A DNA stretch of 64,000 nucleotides from Amycolatopsis pretoriensis (GCF_900107925.1 NZ_FNUJ01000008.1:248001-312000), one strand, 5' to 3'. Counted from the stretch's first letter, positions 43,951 to 52,755 are shown. The notes: a model not told the origin generated them from the sequence alone. Numbers and translations are program-made.

Positions 43951-44838
43951 ATGCGCAAGCGCCTGTCCGCCCTGCTCGTCGTCCCCGCGCTCGCCGTGCT
44001 CGCCTTCGCCGCCCCGGCGTCGGCGAGCACGGGCTACCACGAGTACGTCGCCCTGGGCGATTCGTGGACCGCCGACGTCTTCGTCACCTTGCCGCCCACC
44101 ACCCAGTTCACCCCGCTCGACTGCGCACAGTCCACTTCGGACTACCCGCACGAGCTGGCCGGCGCGCTCGGCGTCGAGACGTTCCGCGACGCCAGCTGCG
44201 GCGGCGCGACGACGACCGACTTCACGCAGCAGCAGAAGCTGCCGCTGGGCGGGACGAACCCGCCGCAGTTCGACCGGCTCACGGCCACCACGGACCTGGT
44301 CACCGTCGGAATCGGCGGCAATGACATCGGGCTCGCCTCCGCCGTGACGAAGTGCCTCAACCTGCTGCCGGTGAGCACGTGCAAGGCGAAGTTCACCGCG
44401 GGCGGCGTCGACCAGCTGGAAAACGCTGTCGCGGCGACGGAACCGAAGGTCGCCGCTTCGCTTCAGGCGATCAAGGAGCGCTCACCGAACGCGCGGATCC
44501 TGCTGGTGAACTACCTCGCCGGGCTGCCCGCGAGCGGGAAGGGCTGCTGGCCGGTCATCCCGATCGCCGACGGCGACGTCGCCTACCTGCAGGCGAAGTT
44601 CCTCTCGATGAACGCCATGCTGGCGCGGGTCGCCGCGGACAACGGCGTCGAACTCGTCGACACCTACTCCCCCACGCTCGGCCACGACGCGTGCCAGGCA
44701 CCCACCGTCCGGTACGTCGAGGGTCTGATCCCGATCTCGACGAGCAACCCCTTGCTGCTCGCGTTTCCCTTCCACCCCAACGGAGCCGGGGCCGCCGCGC
44801 AGTCGGAGATCGTCCTGGACGCGGTCCAGCGGGGCTGA
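43951..44838 (+). CDS. Secreted SGNH/GDSL lipase-esterase
   Basis: 295 residues. Signal peptide to about residue 26 (APASA-S), then GDSL block I YVALGDSWTAD (Ser nucleophile), block II SCGGATTTDF, block III GIGGNDIGLAS and a C-terminal catalytic His in FHPNGAGAAAQ. Cysteines suggest disulfides as in Streptomyces lipase (SCO7513-like). It is exported and hydrolyses acyl esters. The ATG has GGAGG 4 nt upstream. Confidence 0.88.
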   Translation: MRKRLSALLVVPALAVLAFAAPASASTGYHEYVALGDSWTADVFVTLPPTTQFTPLDCAQSTSDYPHELAGALGVETFRDASCGGATTTDFTQQQKLPLGGTNPPQFDRLTATTDLVTVGIGGNDIGLASAVTKCLNLLPVSTCKAKFTAGGVDQLENAVAATEPKVAASLQAIKERSPNARILLVNYLAGLPASGKGCWPVIPIADGDVAYLQAKFLSMNAMLARVAADNGVELVDTYSPTLGHDACQAPTVRYVEGLIPISTSNPLLLAFPFHPNGAGAAAQSEIVLDAVQRG

Positions 44839-44840
44839 AT

Positions 44841-44862
44841 TGTCGGTGCCGTGATCTAGTCT
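44841..44862 (+). promoter_or_regulatory. RecA-NDp (PafBC) type promoter of the hydroxyacid dehydrogenase gene
   Basis: TTGTCGGTG (44840-44848), 8 nt, TAGTCT (44857-44862). The GTG start lies 6 nt after the -10, so the transcript would be leaderless. This fits the DNA-damage PafBC motif of mycobacteria; activity in this host is inferred. Confidence 0.5.
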
Positions 44863-44868
44863 GTCGGG

Positions 44869-45801
44869 GTGGCCGAGATCGTGGTGACCCGATGGATTCC
44901 GGACGACGCGGTGAAGCTCCTCGCCGAGGCGGGCGACGTGGTGGTGTCGCCCGCCGATCGGCCGTTGGCGCCGGACGAACTGCACGAGTTCGTCTCCGGC
45001 GCTTCGGCCGTCGTCGGGATGCTGCACGACCGGCTCGACGGCGCGCTGGCCGACGCCGCCGGGCCCGGGCTGAAGGTGGTCGCGAACGTCGCGGTCGGGT
45101 ACGACAACGTCGACGTCCCGGCGCTGGCCGCCCGCGGGATCGTCGTCACGAACACACCGGGGGTGCTGACCGACGCGACCGCCGACCTCGCGTTCGGCCT
45201 GCTGCTCGCCGTCACGCGGCGGCTCGGCGAAGGGGAACGGCTGCTGCGCTCGCGCACGCCGTGGTCGTTCCACCTCGGGTTCCTGCTCGGCTCGGGCCTG
45301 CAGGGCAAGACGCTCGGCATCGTCGGGTACGGCCAGATCGGCCGCGCGGTGGCGAAGCGCGCCGAGGCGTTCGGCATGGAGATCGTCCACTCGGGACGGT
45401 CGGGCCGGGGTTCTGTTTCCTTCGAGGAACTGCTGGCGCGCTCGGACGTCGTCTCACTGCACTGCCCGTTGACGCCCGAGACGCGGCACCTGATCGACGC
45501 GGCCGCGTTGCGGGCCATGAAACCCAGCGCGTACTTGGTGAACACGACGCGCGGCCCGGTCGTCGACGAGGCCGCGCTCGCGGACGCCCTCGAAGCCGGG
45601 GAGATCGCCGGGGCCGCGCTGGACGTGTTCGAGAAGGAGCCCGAGGTCGAACCGCGGCTGCTCGGCCGCGATGACGTCGTGCTGAGCCCGCACCTCGGGT
45701 CCGCCACGATCGAGACGCGGACCGGGATGGCCGTGCTGGCCGCGCGCAACGTCGTCGAAGTGCTGGGCGGACGCGCCCCGCTGACGGAGGTGAAGCCGTG
45801 A
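44869..45801 (+). CDS. D-2-hydroxyacid dehydrogenase (hydroxypyruvate/glyoxylate reductase)
   Basis: 310 residues. NAD(P) dinucleotide motif GKTLGIVGYGQIGRAVAKRA near 150, substrate Arg in VVDEAALADAL-preceding NTTRGP, catalytic Glu in EKEPEVEP and His in LSPHLGSAT. It reduces glyoxylate or hydroxypyruvate to glycolate or D-glycerate, or the reverse. The stop overlaps the glycerate kinase start, so the pair probably channels hydroxypyruvate into phosphoglycerate. The upstream promoter is of the DNA-damage type, which is odd for this function. Confidence 0.86.
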   Translation: MAEIVVTRWIPDDAVKLLAEAGDVVVSPADRPLAPDELHEFVSGASAVVGMLHDRLDGALADAAGPGLKVVANVAVGYDNVDVPALAARGIVVTNTPGVLTDATADLAFGLLLAVTRRLGEGERLLRSRTPWSFHLGFLLGSGLQGKTLGIVGYGQIGRAVAKRAEAFGMEIVHSGRSGRGSVSFEELLARSDVVSLHCPLTPETRHLIDAAALRAMKPSAYLVNTTRGPVVDEAALADALEAGEIAGAALDVFEKEPEVEPRLLGRDDVVLSPHLGSATIETRTGMAVLAARNVVEVLGGRAPLTEVKP

Positions 45802-46919
45802 CCCGGATCGTCATCGCGCCCGACAAGTTCAAGGGCAGTCTCACCGCAGTCGAGGCCGCGGAGGCGATCGCGCTCGGCGTGCGCGATGCCTTACCGGACG
45901 CCGAGGTCGTCACGTGCCCGGTCGCCGACGGCGGCGAAGGCACCCTCGACGTCCTCGAAGCGGCGGGCGCGCGGATCGTCCGGCTGACGGTCCGCGGGCC
46001 GCTGGAGGAGCCGGTCAAGGCTTCCTACGCGGTACTGGACGGCACGGCGTACGTCGAGTCGGCGCGCGCGTGCGGGATCGAGTTCGTCGAGCCGAGCCCG
46101 GAAACCGCGCGGGCCGCGCACACCTGGGGCGTCGGCGAGCTGCTGGCCGACGCGTTGATCCACGGTGCCCGCCGACTCGTGCTGACCGTCGGCGGCACGG
46201 CCAGCACCGACGGCGGCGCCGGGATGCTGGGCGCGCTCGGCGCCGGCGTGCTGGACGCGTTCGGCGCGCCGGTCGGCCTGGGCGGCGGCACGCTGGGGCG
46301 CGTCGCGTCGACCGAGCTGGCGCCGGTGCGGGAGCGGCTGGACGGGGTGCGTGTCGCGGTCGCGACCGACGTCACGAACCCGTTGCTGGGGCCGTCGGGC
46401 GCGGCGGCGGTGTTCGGGCCGCAGAAGGGCGCCGGGCCGTCGGAAGTCGCGTTGCTCGACGAAGCGCTCGGGCGGTGGGCGCACGCGTTGCAGGTGGGTG
46501 GCGCTCCGGACGTCTCGCGAGTTCCGGGAGCGGGGGCCGGCGGCGGGGTGGCCGCGGCGGCGATCGCACTCGGGGCGAGCGTCGAATCCGGGTTCGACCT
46601 CATCGCCGGGCTGACCGGGGTCGACCAGGCTTTGGACGGCGCCGATCTCGTCATCACCGGGGAGGGATCGCTCGACGAGCAGAGCCTGAACGGCAAGGCA
46701 CCGGCCGGGATCGCGGACCGGGCGCGTCCGCGCGGGGTGCCGGTGGTGGCGCTGGCCGGGCGGATTCAGCTCGGCTCCGCCGGGCTGGAGCGGCTGGGCG
46801 TGGTGGGGAGCAGCGCGTTGATCGACCACGCGCCTTCGCTGGAGTACGCGCGGGCGCACGCGGCTGAGTTGCTGCGGGCTCGCGCGGAGGAGGTGGTGCG
46901 CGCCTGGCGGGCCGGCTGA
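45798..46919 (+). CDS. Glycerate kinase (GlxK/GarK family)
   Basis: 373 residues of the type I glycerate kinase family, beginning IVIAPDKFKGSLTAVEAAEAIALG and including CPVADGGEGTLDVLEA, TVGGTASTDGGAGML and the C-terminal VITGEGSLDEQSLNGKAPAGIA. It phosphorylates glycerate, giving 2-phosphoglycerate in most members. The GTG overlaps the dehydrogenase stop (GTGA), so the genes form a two-gene operon. Confidence 0.93.
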   Translation: MTRIVIAPDKFKGSLTAVEAAEAIALGVRDALPDAEVVTCPVADGGEGTLDVLEAAGARIVRLTVRGPLEEPVKASYAVLDGTAYVESARACGIEFVEPSPETARAAHTWGVGELLADALIHGARRLVLTVGGTASTDGGAGMLGALGAGVLDAFGAPVGLGGGTLGRVASTELAPVRERLDGVRVAVATDVTNPLLGPSGAAAVFGPQKGAGPSEVALLDEALGRWAHALQVGGAPDVSRVPGAGAGGGVAAAAIALGASVESGFDLIAGLTGVDQALDGADLVITGEGSLDEQSLNGKAPAGIADRARPRGVPVVALAGRIQLGSAGLERLGVVGSSALIDHAPSLEYARAHAAELLRARAEEVVRAWRAG

Positions 46920-46976
46920 GCGGCACCGCCGGCGAACGGACCTCCCGCCGCGCTGCGAAAGGCCCGTCCGCCGAGG

Positions 46977-47270
46977 TCAGCTCGTGTGCTGCGGCAGCAC
47001 GGCGAAGGCGACTCCGCCGGCCTCGTCCTCCTGGACGTCGAGCACCTTGTCGTCGAGCAACGCCGCGGCCTGCGGTTCCAGGAAGACCTTCGGGCCTTCC
47101 TCGGCGCCGAGCACGCTGTCGCCCTCCGCGGGTTCAGGGGCGACGGACAGCGCGAGCTGCGCGCTCTCGCCGTCGGCGTTCTGCACCGCCAAGCGGAGCC
47201 CGGCGTCGCCCTCCCCCTGGCTGGTCAGTGCGGTGATCGCCTCGGCGGCGGCTTCGGTCACGGTCAGCAT
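46977..47270 (-). CDS. HesB/IscA-like small protein lacking all cysteines
   Basis: 97 residues beginning MLTVTEAAAEAITALTS, the usual opening of A-type Fe-S carriers, and with the general length and beta pattern of the HesB fold. None of the three cluster-binding Cys is present; the protein has no Cys at all. It therefore cannot carry an Fe-S cluster in the known way. Such Fe-S biogenesis relatives are found in actinomycetes, but their function is unknown. It is monocistronic. Confidence 0.75.
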   Translation of the reverse strand: MLTVTEAAAEAITALTSQGEGDAGLRLAVQNADGESAQLALSVAPEPAEGDSVLGAEEGPKVFLEPQAAALLDDKVLDVQEDEAGGVAFAVLPQHTS

Positions 47271-47353
47271 CTACGGCCTTCCCTTCGTCGCGGTCCGATG
47301 CACTGGAGGCCTCCACGCTAGGGGCGTCCGTTCGGACGTGCAGTCTGAGCGGA

Positions 47354-47764
47354 TCAGCCCTGCCGGGCCTCGCGGATGGCGTCCGCCACGGACCCGCCCG
47401 CGTAGTCCGCCTGCTCGCGCGGATCGGGGTCGGCGTGCCGGCGCGGCACCTCGTCTTCCGGGGCGACCGGCTCGAAGTCCGCGGGCGCGTCCTCGACGGT
47501 CTCGTCGAGCTGGTCCGCCGGGGTCACCGCGAGCGGGCGCTCCGGGACGGGCTCCGGTTCGGTGTCGGGCACCTCTTCGGCGAGGCGCTGGTCCATCGGC
47601 TCGCCTTCGCGGACTTCTCTCGGCGTCGTGCCGAAGCGGTTGGCGGCGCTCCAGTGCTCAGGCGGCTCCATGCCCTCTTCGAGGGGGTCCACGCGCAGCT
47701 CGTCCTCGTCCAGCGCTTCGCTGGGGTCCAAGCTTTCCGGTTCGGCCGCGTCACGGTCACTCAC
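47354..47764 (-). CDS. DUF5709 family acidic protein
   Basis: 136 residues, very acidic and low in hydrophobics, so probably cytosolic and partly disordered. The conserved core is LEEGMEPPEHWSAANRFGTT followed by REVREGEPMDQRLAEEVPD. It matches the uncharacterised actinobacterial DUF5709 proteins. The GTG at 47764 has GGGAGA upstream. Function unknown. Confidence 0.8.
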   Translation of the reverse strand: MSDRDAAEPESLDPSEALDEDELRVDPLEEGMEPPEHWSAANRFGTTPREVREGEPMDQRLAEEVPDTEPEPVPERPLAVTPADQLDETVEDAPADFEPVAPEDEVPRRHADPDPREQADYAGGSVADAIREARQG

Positions 47765-47880
47765 TGGTCTCTCCCGGCGCGTAGGCAACAAGCATCATCG
47801 GTGGTGACCTACCCGGGGTCCCGGGGACCGAAACTCCGGCGGTGTCGCCGGAATCACATTTCTTCAACTGGTTTAACACA

Positions 47881-47909
47881 TTCACAAGTTTGTGAACGCA
47901 GAGTAGGTT
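47881..47909 (+). promoter_or_regulatory. Operator TTCACAA-GT-TTGTGAA and leaderless promoter of the GtrA-DUF202 gene
   Basis: A perfect 7-bp-arm dyad (47881-47896) lies just upstream of the -10 TAGGTT (47904-47909), which is 6 nt before the ATG. No regulator gene is adjacent. Confidence 0.5.
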
Positions 47910-47915
47910 GGGATC

Positions 47916-48758
47916 ATGGCCACGACCAGGTGCGCACCGGGACACCGGCTGCTCGCCGCCGACCCCGACCGCCACCACGAGCTCGGCACCCACGCCGCGT
48001 GGTACGTCGTGGCCGGCGTGGTGACGACCGGCGTCCAGGCCGTGCTGTTCCTCCTCCTGCGCGACGAGCTCGGCTCCCAGGTGGCGAACCTGGTCGCGAT
48101 CGCGCTGACGACGATCGGCAACACGGAGTTCCACCGCCGCGTGACGTTCGCCGGGCGGCAGAGCAACGCGGGGAAGCGGCACCTGCAGGACCTGCTGACG
48201 TTCGCGTTCTACGCGGGGTACGGCTCGGCGGTGCTGGCGATCCTGGACGCGGTGGTCGACCGGCCGACGTCGTGGGAGGAGACGGGCACGCTGCTGCTGG
48301 CCAGCCTGGTCGGCGGCTTCGTGCGGTTCGCGGTGCTGCGCTGGTGGGTGTTCGCGCACCGCACCGAGGGCGCCACGGTGGCCCACACCGCTAGCGTCGG
48401 GGCCGTGGCCTCGGAAGACATCACGCCCCACGCGGGCGGCAGCGAACCGGATTATCGCTTCACCCTGGCCAACGAGCGGACGTTCCTGGCGTGGCTCCGG
48501 ACGGCGCTGGGGTTGCTGGCGGGCGGGGTGGCGGTTCACCAGCTGGTCCCGGCTCCCGCGCCGGCGAGCGCGGTGCTGGCGGGGTTGTGCGTAGTGCTGG
48601 CGGCAGCCCTGGCGGCGACGGCCTATCCGCGGTGGCGGCGGGTGCAGATCGCGATGCGGGCCGGGGAGCCGTTGCCGCGGAGCTGGATGATCGTGGTGCT
48701 GACGGGCGGGCTGCTGGCACTGATCGTCGCGGCGGCGGTGCTGCTGGTCGTGTCGTGA
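47916..48758 (+). CDS. GtrA-like and DUF202 domains in one reading frame
   Basis: 280 residues. GtrA domain about 20-150 with four helices and the family end FVRFAVLRWWVF; then, with no stop, a DUF202 domain about 178-280 starting YRFTLANERTFLAWLRTALGLLAGG with three helices. GtrA proteins act in lipid-linked sugar flipping; DUF202 is uncharacterised. An internal leaderless start signature (TAGCGT at 48392, GTG at 48405) could also express DUF202 alone as 117 residues. Whether the fusion is made as one protein is unproven. Confidence 0.75.
   Translation: MATTRCAPGHRLLAADPDRHHELGTHAAWYVVAGVVTTGVQAVLFLLLRDELGSQVANLVAIALTTIGNTEFHRRVTFAGRQSNAGKRHLQDLLTFAFYAGYGSAVLAILDAVVDRPTSWEETGTLLLASLVGGFVRFAVLRWWVFAHRTEGATVAHTASVGAVASEDITPHAGGSEPDYRFTLANERTFLAWLRTALGLLAGGVAVHQLVPAPAPASAVLAGLCVVLAAALAATAYPRWRRVQIAMRAGEPLPRSWMIVVLTGGLLALIVAAAVLLVVS
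48392..48407 (+). promoter_or_regulatory. Internal leaderless start for the DUF202 half
   Basis: TAGCGT (48392-48397), 7 nt, then an in-frame GTG (48405). This exactly matches the leaderless layout used at the ROK and GH36 genes and falls in the linker between the two domains. Confidence 0.4.
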
Positions 48759-49310
48759 GCGAGCCGGGGGATTCGCGGATGCGACCGAGCTTGCGGGGCC
48801 GGCTTGGTCGGGACGGTCACGTCGCGCGGATGCGGCGCGAGAGCTTCGGCGGGGCGGCCGAGCCGCTTCGGGGAGGCCGGGTCGAGCCGGCTGCGGGCGG
48901 GCCGCGGCACGGCGAGCCGGCTGAGCCACCCCGACCTGAGCCGGCCGCGATCTTGCCGCACGACGAGCCGACCCAATTCCAGCGGATCGGGCCAGCCGCG
49001 AGCGGGCGGCACGTCGAGCCGGCTGAGCCACCCCGGGCCGCCGTGAGCGCCCGCCGCACTCGACCGCAGGGAACCCCGCGAGCTGTGCGCCCCAACTCGC
49101 CCCTGCGGCCCGCCGCGCCCCGGTTAATCCATTCGCGCGACCACGGACCGCACTCATCTTCACCCCACCCGATCGGGTTATCCACACCCGGCCGACCGCC
49201 CCTCCGGCCGTTCGGCTCAACCCCGCTTCACCTCGGCGCCGGACCCGAATACCGCTTCTTCGCGATTATCACGACGTCAGAACTACCGTCATGAGCCTCG
49301 GGACTCCCGC
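48759..49310. other. Non-coding gap with degenerate GAGCCGGCTGAGCCACCCCG repeats
   Basis: No convincing gene on either strand. The block GAGCCGGCTGAGCCACCCCG occurs at about 48915 and again at about 49016, with further half-copies (GTCGAGCCGGCT near 48889, GACGAGCCGACC near 48963). The spacing is irregular, so it looks like a decayed array. It separates two DUF202 genes that are usually adjacent. Confidence 0.55.
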
Positions 49311-49607
49311 GTGACCAGCCCCGGCGGCGCCCAAGCCGAGCGAACCGGGCTCGCCTGGCGGCGGACCGCCCTCGCCTCCGCCGCCTGCACCGTACTGCTC
49401 CTGCACTCCGCCGCCCAGCGCCATTGGGGTGTCTCGCTGGTCCCCGTGGTGCTCGCCGCCGTCACATCTGCCCTGCTCGCGGGCGTGGGCGCTCGGCGGG
49501 AGCGTGCCTTGCGGACCGAAAAGCCCGCCGCGATGAGCCCGATCCTGCCCGCCGTCGCGTCGCTCGCCGTTACCGTGACTGCCGCTTCCGTGGCCGTCCT
49601 CCACTGA
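49311..49607 (+). CDS. DUF202 family membrane protein
   Basis: 98 residues with ERTGLAWRRTALASAACTVLLL near the start and three hydrophobic segments, matching the short DUF202 partner that normally accompanies a YidH-like DUF202 gene. The GTG is used; an upstream 7-codon ORF (ATG at 49289) ends with a TGA overlapping it (GTGA). No function is established for the family. Confidence 0.75.
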   Translation: MTSPGGAQAERTGLAWRRTALASAACTVLLLHSAAQRHWGVSLVPVVLAAVTSALLAGVGARRERALRTEKPAAMSPILPAVASLAVTVTAASVAVLH

Positions 49608-49862
49608 CGGGTGAACTCGGCACATCCTGAAACCGATTAATCGCAATGTGCGCGGCCGGGTCGCGGGAACATCACGGTCGCTGCTGCTAACGGGGTATTG
49701 GTCGTTGAAATCTGGACTGATGGCCCGGGAGGTGCTTACGATTACCCAGCGTCGCACGGAGCGCAGGTCAAGCGGGGGAGCCCGGGAAGATCTGCAACCG
49801 AAAAGTCACGGAGAGTGGAACCCCCGGCAAGCGACGGTCGAGGGTCGGCCGGGGAGACGACC

Positions 49863-50519
49863 ATGACAGCACCGCCGAGGACCACCGAGCAATCCGCTTC
49901 GGACGTTCGCGATTATCGCACCTTGGAGACAACTCCCAGGCCGAACGGACGCCTGACGAAGGAGGATCTCGACCCTCTGGTGAAGGACGCCGGCGAGGGC
50001 AACCCCGCCGCCATCCACAGCCTGCTCCAGATGATCGAGCCGGTCGTCGTGCGGTACTGCCGCGCGCGGATGGGTGGGCGCGACCTCTCCTACCTCTCGG
50101 CCGACGACGTCGCCCAGGAAGTCTGCCTCGCCGTCTTGAAGGCCCTTCCGGATTATCAGGACCGCGGCGGTTCCTTCCTCTACCTCGTCCACGCGATCGC
50201 GGCCAACAAGGTCGCCGACGCCTACCGCGCCGTCGCCCGCGACCGCTCCGAGCCCGTCCCCGAGCTCCCGGAGCGCCCGCTCGTCGCCGGCAACGAGCCC
50301 GAGTCCCACGCGCTGCACCTCGACCTCGGCGCCCGCCTCGGCCGGCTGCTCGCCTCGCTCCCGCGCGTGCAGCAGGAAATCCTGACCCTGCGCATCGCCG
50401 TCGGCTTCTCCGCGCAGGAGACCGCCGAAGCGCTCGGCATCTCCGCCGGCAACGTCCGCGTGACGCAGCACCGCGCCCTCACCCGGCTGCGCGGCATGAT
50501 CGGCGACGACGAGTTCTAG
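49863..50519 (+). CDS. RNA polymerase sigma-70 family factor, ShbA/SigD type
   Basis: 218 residues. Region 2 has YLSADDVAQEVCLAVLKALPDYQD and IAANKVADAYR; region 4 has ILTLRIAVGFSAQETAEALGISAGNVRVTQHRAL. The pattern is that of Streptomyces ShbA, which drives hrdB, and mycobacterial SigD. The ATG at 49863 has GGAGA 6 nt upstream, and an earlier in-frame start gives a non-conserved extension. No anti-sigma gene is adjacent. The 255-bp region upstream shows no clear gene. Confidence 0.86.
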   Translation: MTAPPRTTEQSASDVRDYRTLETTPRPNGRLTKEDLDPLVKDAGEGNPAAIHSLLQMIEPVVVRYCRARMGGRDLSYLSADDVAQEVCLAVLKALPDYQDRGGSFLYLVHAIAANKVADAYRAVARDRSEPVPELPERPLVAGNEPESHALHLDLGARLGRLLASLPRVQQEILTLRIAVGFSAQETAEALGISAGNVRVTQHRALTRLRGMIGDDEF

Positions 50520-50550
50520 GCCATCCCAGCGGCGGGCGGGGGAACCCCTT

Positions 50551-51402
50551 TTACCCCCTGGAAGGGGTTTCCCCGCTCGCATCCAAGCCGTAGACGCGGC
50601 GGGCGTTGTGCTCGAACACGCCCAGCCGCTCGGCGTCCGACAGCGAGCCGGTCAGCGCGATCGCCGCGTCCAGCACCACTTCGTAGGACGCCGCCAGCTC
50701 GCAGACCGGCCAGTCCGAGCCGAACAGCATGCGCGACGGGCCGAAGACGTCCAGCACGTGGTCGACGTACCGGCGCAGGTGCCCGACCTCCCAGCCCGTC
50801 CAGTCCGCCTCCGTGACCAGCCCGGAGAGCTTGCACACCACGTTCTCGTGCGCGGCCAGCGCCGCCACCCCGGACGCCCACGGCTCCCACTCCCCCGCCG
50901 CGATCGGCGGTTTCGCCGCGTGGTCCAGCACCAGCCGCAGGTACGGCAGCCGCTCGGCCAGCGCGGCAGCGGCGGGCAGCTGCTCGACGCGCACGAGCAG
51001 GTCGTACGCCAACCCCGCCGAAGCCACCGCCCCCAGGCCGGCGACCACCGGCGGCCGCAGCAGCCAGTCGTCGTCCGCCTCGTTCTCCACCTGGTGCCGG
51101 ATCCCCACCAGGGGACCGTCCGAAGCGGCCAGCCGGTCCACGACGTCCGGGGCCGCCAGGTCCACCCAGCCGACGACGCCGGCGACGACCGGCTCCGCGG
51201 CGGCGATCGCCAGGAACTCCTCGGTCTCCGAAGCCGACGACACCGTCTGGACCAGCACGGTCGCGTGCACGCCGGCCGCCTTGGTCACCGCGCGCAGGTC
51301 GTCCACCGTGTACGGGCGGCGGAGCGGGGCCAAGGCCTCCCCCGCCAGCCACGGGTACTCGCGCCGCGCCGGGTCCCACAGGTGGTGGTGGGCATCGATC
51401 AT
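50551..51402 (-). CDS. L-fuconolactonase-like amidohydrolase
   Basis: 283-residue TIM-barrel hydrolase of the amidohydrolase_2/COG3618 family. The N-terminal metal motif is MIDAHHHLWDP, and LVGIRHQVENEADDDWL, LVLDHAAKPP and LFGSDWPVCE follow. COG3618 members open L-fuconolactone or related sugar lactones. Its ATG overlaps the aldo/keto reductase stop (ATGA). The pathway context (mutarotase, dehydrogenase, fuconate dehydratase) supports L-fuconolactone as substrate. Confidence 0.85.
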   Translation of the reverse strand: MIDAHHHLWDPARREYPWLAGEALAPLRRPYTVDDLRAVTKAAGVHATVLVQTVSSASETEEFLAIAAAEPVVAGVVGWVDLAAPDVVDRLAASDGPLVGIRHQVENEADDDWLLRPPVVAGLGAVASAGLAYDLLVRVEQLPAAAALAERLPYLRLVLDHAAKPPIAAGEWEPWASGVAALAAHENVVCKLSGLVTEADWTGWEVGHLRRYVDHVLDVFGPSRMLFGSDWPVCELAASYEVVLDAAIALTGSLSDAERLGVFEHNARRVYGLDASGETPSRG

Positions 51403-52376
51403 GAGACTCCTTCGGCGGTGACGACGCCGGCGCGCAGAAACCCCGCGTCGACCAGGTCGGTCCACAGTTCCGGCGGCACGACGGCCCGCGCGCGCCGCGC
51501 GTTGACGCCGACCTGCGAAGGATCATGCGCGCCGACGACGACCGACGCCACCGCGGGATGCGCCATCGGCAGCGCCAGCGCGGCTTCCGGCAGCTCGACG
51601 CCGTGGCGCGCGCAGATCGCGGCGATGCGACCGGCCCGCTCGACCAGTTCCGCCGGGGCCTCGGCGTAGTCGTAGACGCTGCCGGGCTCGGCGGTCGCCA
51701 GGATGCCGCCGTTGAACGCGCCGCCGACGACCACGGACACGCCGCGGTCGAGGCACAGCGGGAGCAGCTCGTCGAGCGCCGGCTGGTCCAGCAGTGTGTA
51801 GCGCCCGGCCACCAGCAGCACGTCGAGGTCGGTGCGGCGGACGAACTCCGTGAGCATCGGCGCCTGGTTCATCCCGGCGCCGAACGCCCGGATCACGCCC
51901 TGCTCGCGCAGTTCGCGCAACGCCGGGAAGGCGCCGCGCAGGGCGTCCTCGAAGTGGTCGTCGGGGTCGTGGACGTAGACGATGTCGACGCGGTCGAGCC
52001 CGAGCCGCGTCAAGCTGTCCTCGAAGGAGCGCAGGACGCCGTCGCGGCTGAAGTCCCAGCGCCGCTTGTACGCGGCCGGGACGGCGAAGCCCTCGTCGTC
52101 CCGCGTGCCCGCGCCGCCGGGGTTCGGTTCGAGCACGCGGCCGACCTTCGTGGACAGCACGTACTCGTCGCGGGGGAACGACCGCAGCGCCGCGCCGAGG
52201 CGGGTCTCCGACAGGCCGAGGCCGTAGTGCGGCGCGGTGTCGAAGTACCGGACGCCCTCGTCCCACGCGCGGCGCACGGTCGCGGCCGCCGTCTCGTCGC
52301 TGATGGCGTGGTAGAGGTTGCCCAGCTGCGCGCAGCCGAGACCCAGCGGGGACAGGGGGATTTCCAACGCCGTCAC
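51399..52376 (-). CDS. Aldo/keto reductase, probable L-fucose (aldose) 1-dehydrogenase
   Basis: 325-residue AKR of the D-threo-aldose/L-fucose dehydrogenase group. It has the LGLGCAQLGNLYHAISDE start, catalytic Asp and Tyr in YFDTAPHYGLGLSE, Lys in LSTKVGR, and DIVYVHDPDD. It oxidises the C1 of the sugar to the lactone with NAD(P). It overlaps both neighbours by 4 nt in the order mutarotase-dehydrogenase-lactonase, the first three steps of the fucose route. Confidence 0.85.
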   Translation of the reverse strand: MTALEIPLSPLGLGCAQLGNLYHAISDETAAATVRRAWDEGVRYFDTAPHYGLGLSETRLGAALRSFPRDEYVLSTKVGRVLEPNPGGAGTRDDEGFAVPAAYKRRWDFSRDGVLRSFEDSLTRLGLDRVDIVYVHDPDDHFEDALRGAFPALRELREQGVIRAFGAGMNQAPMLTEFVRRTDLDVLLVAGRYTLLDQPALDELLPLCLDRGVSVVVGGAFNGGILATAEPGSVYDYAEAPAELVERAGRIAAICARHGVELPEAALALPMAHPAVASVVVGAHDPSQVGVNARRARAVVPPELWTDLVDAGFLRAGVVTAEGVS

Positions 52377-52711
52377 TCCTTTTCCGGCAGTTCCCAGACC
52401 AGCCCGATGCCGGTGTCGCCGCCGGAGTAGTCGTCTTCGACGGCCAGCAGCTCGGCCATCCTGGCCTGCCAGGGGACGTTCGCGGGGTGGTCCCGCAGGG
52501 CCGCCCGCATCGCCGCGTAGTCGTCGACTTCGACGACGTGGAAGAGGTCGAGACCGTTACGCCAGATCCGCCATTCGCGCACGCCGGCCTCGCGCAGGGC
52601 GGTGTCCAGCTCGGGCGGGATCACGGCGTGGACGGACTCGTACTCGGCCTCCTTGCCGGGCTTGAGCCGGGTGTGCAGAGCCACTCTTTGAGGTGCGGGC
52701 TGGTGGGTCAT
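52373..52711 (-). CDS. L-rhamnose/L-fucose mutarotase (RhaM/FucM-like)
   Basis: 112 residues, RhaM/DUF718 fold, with RVALHTRLKPGKEAEYESVH (catalytic His), REWRIWRNGLDLFHVVEVDD and a C-terminal Trp in GLVWELPE. It interconverts alpha and beta sugar anomers. The ATG at 52711 has AAGGAG 5 nt upstream. It is first in a leftward operon divergent from the GntR regulator. In this pathway L-fucose is the probable sugar. Confidence 0.85.
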   Translation of the reverse strand: MTHQPAPQRVALHTRLKPGKEAEYESVHAVIPPELDTALREAGVREWRIWRNGLDLFHVVEVDDYAAMRAALRDHPANVPWQARMAELLAVEDDYSGGDTGIGLVWELPEKE

Positions 52712-52755
52712 CACCACTCCTTGGCCGGGTCATGGCACGCTGGGGAGGAACACCG

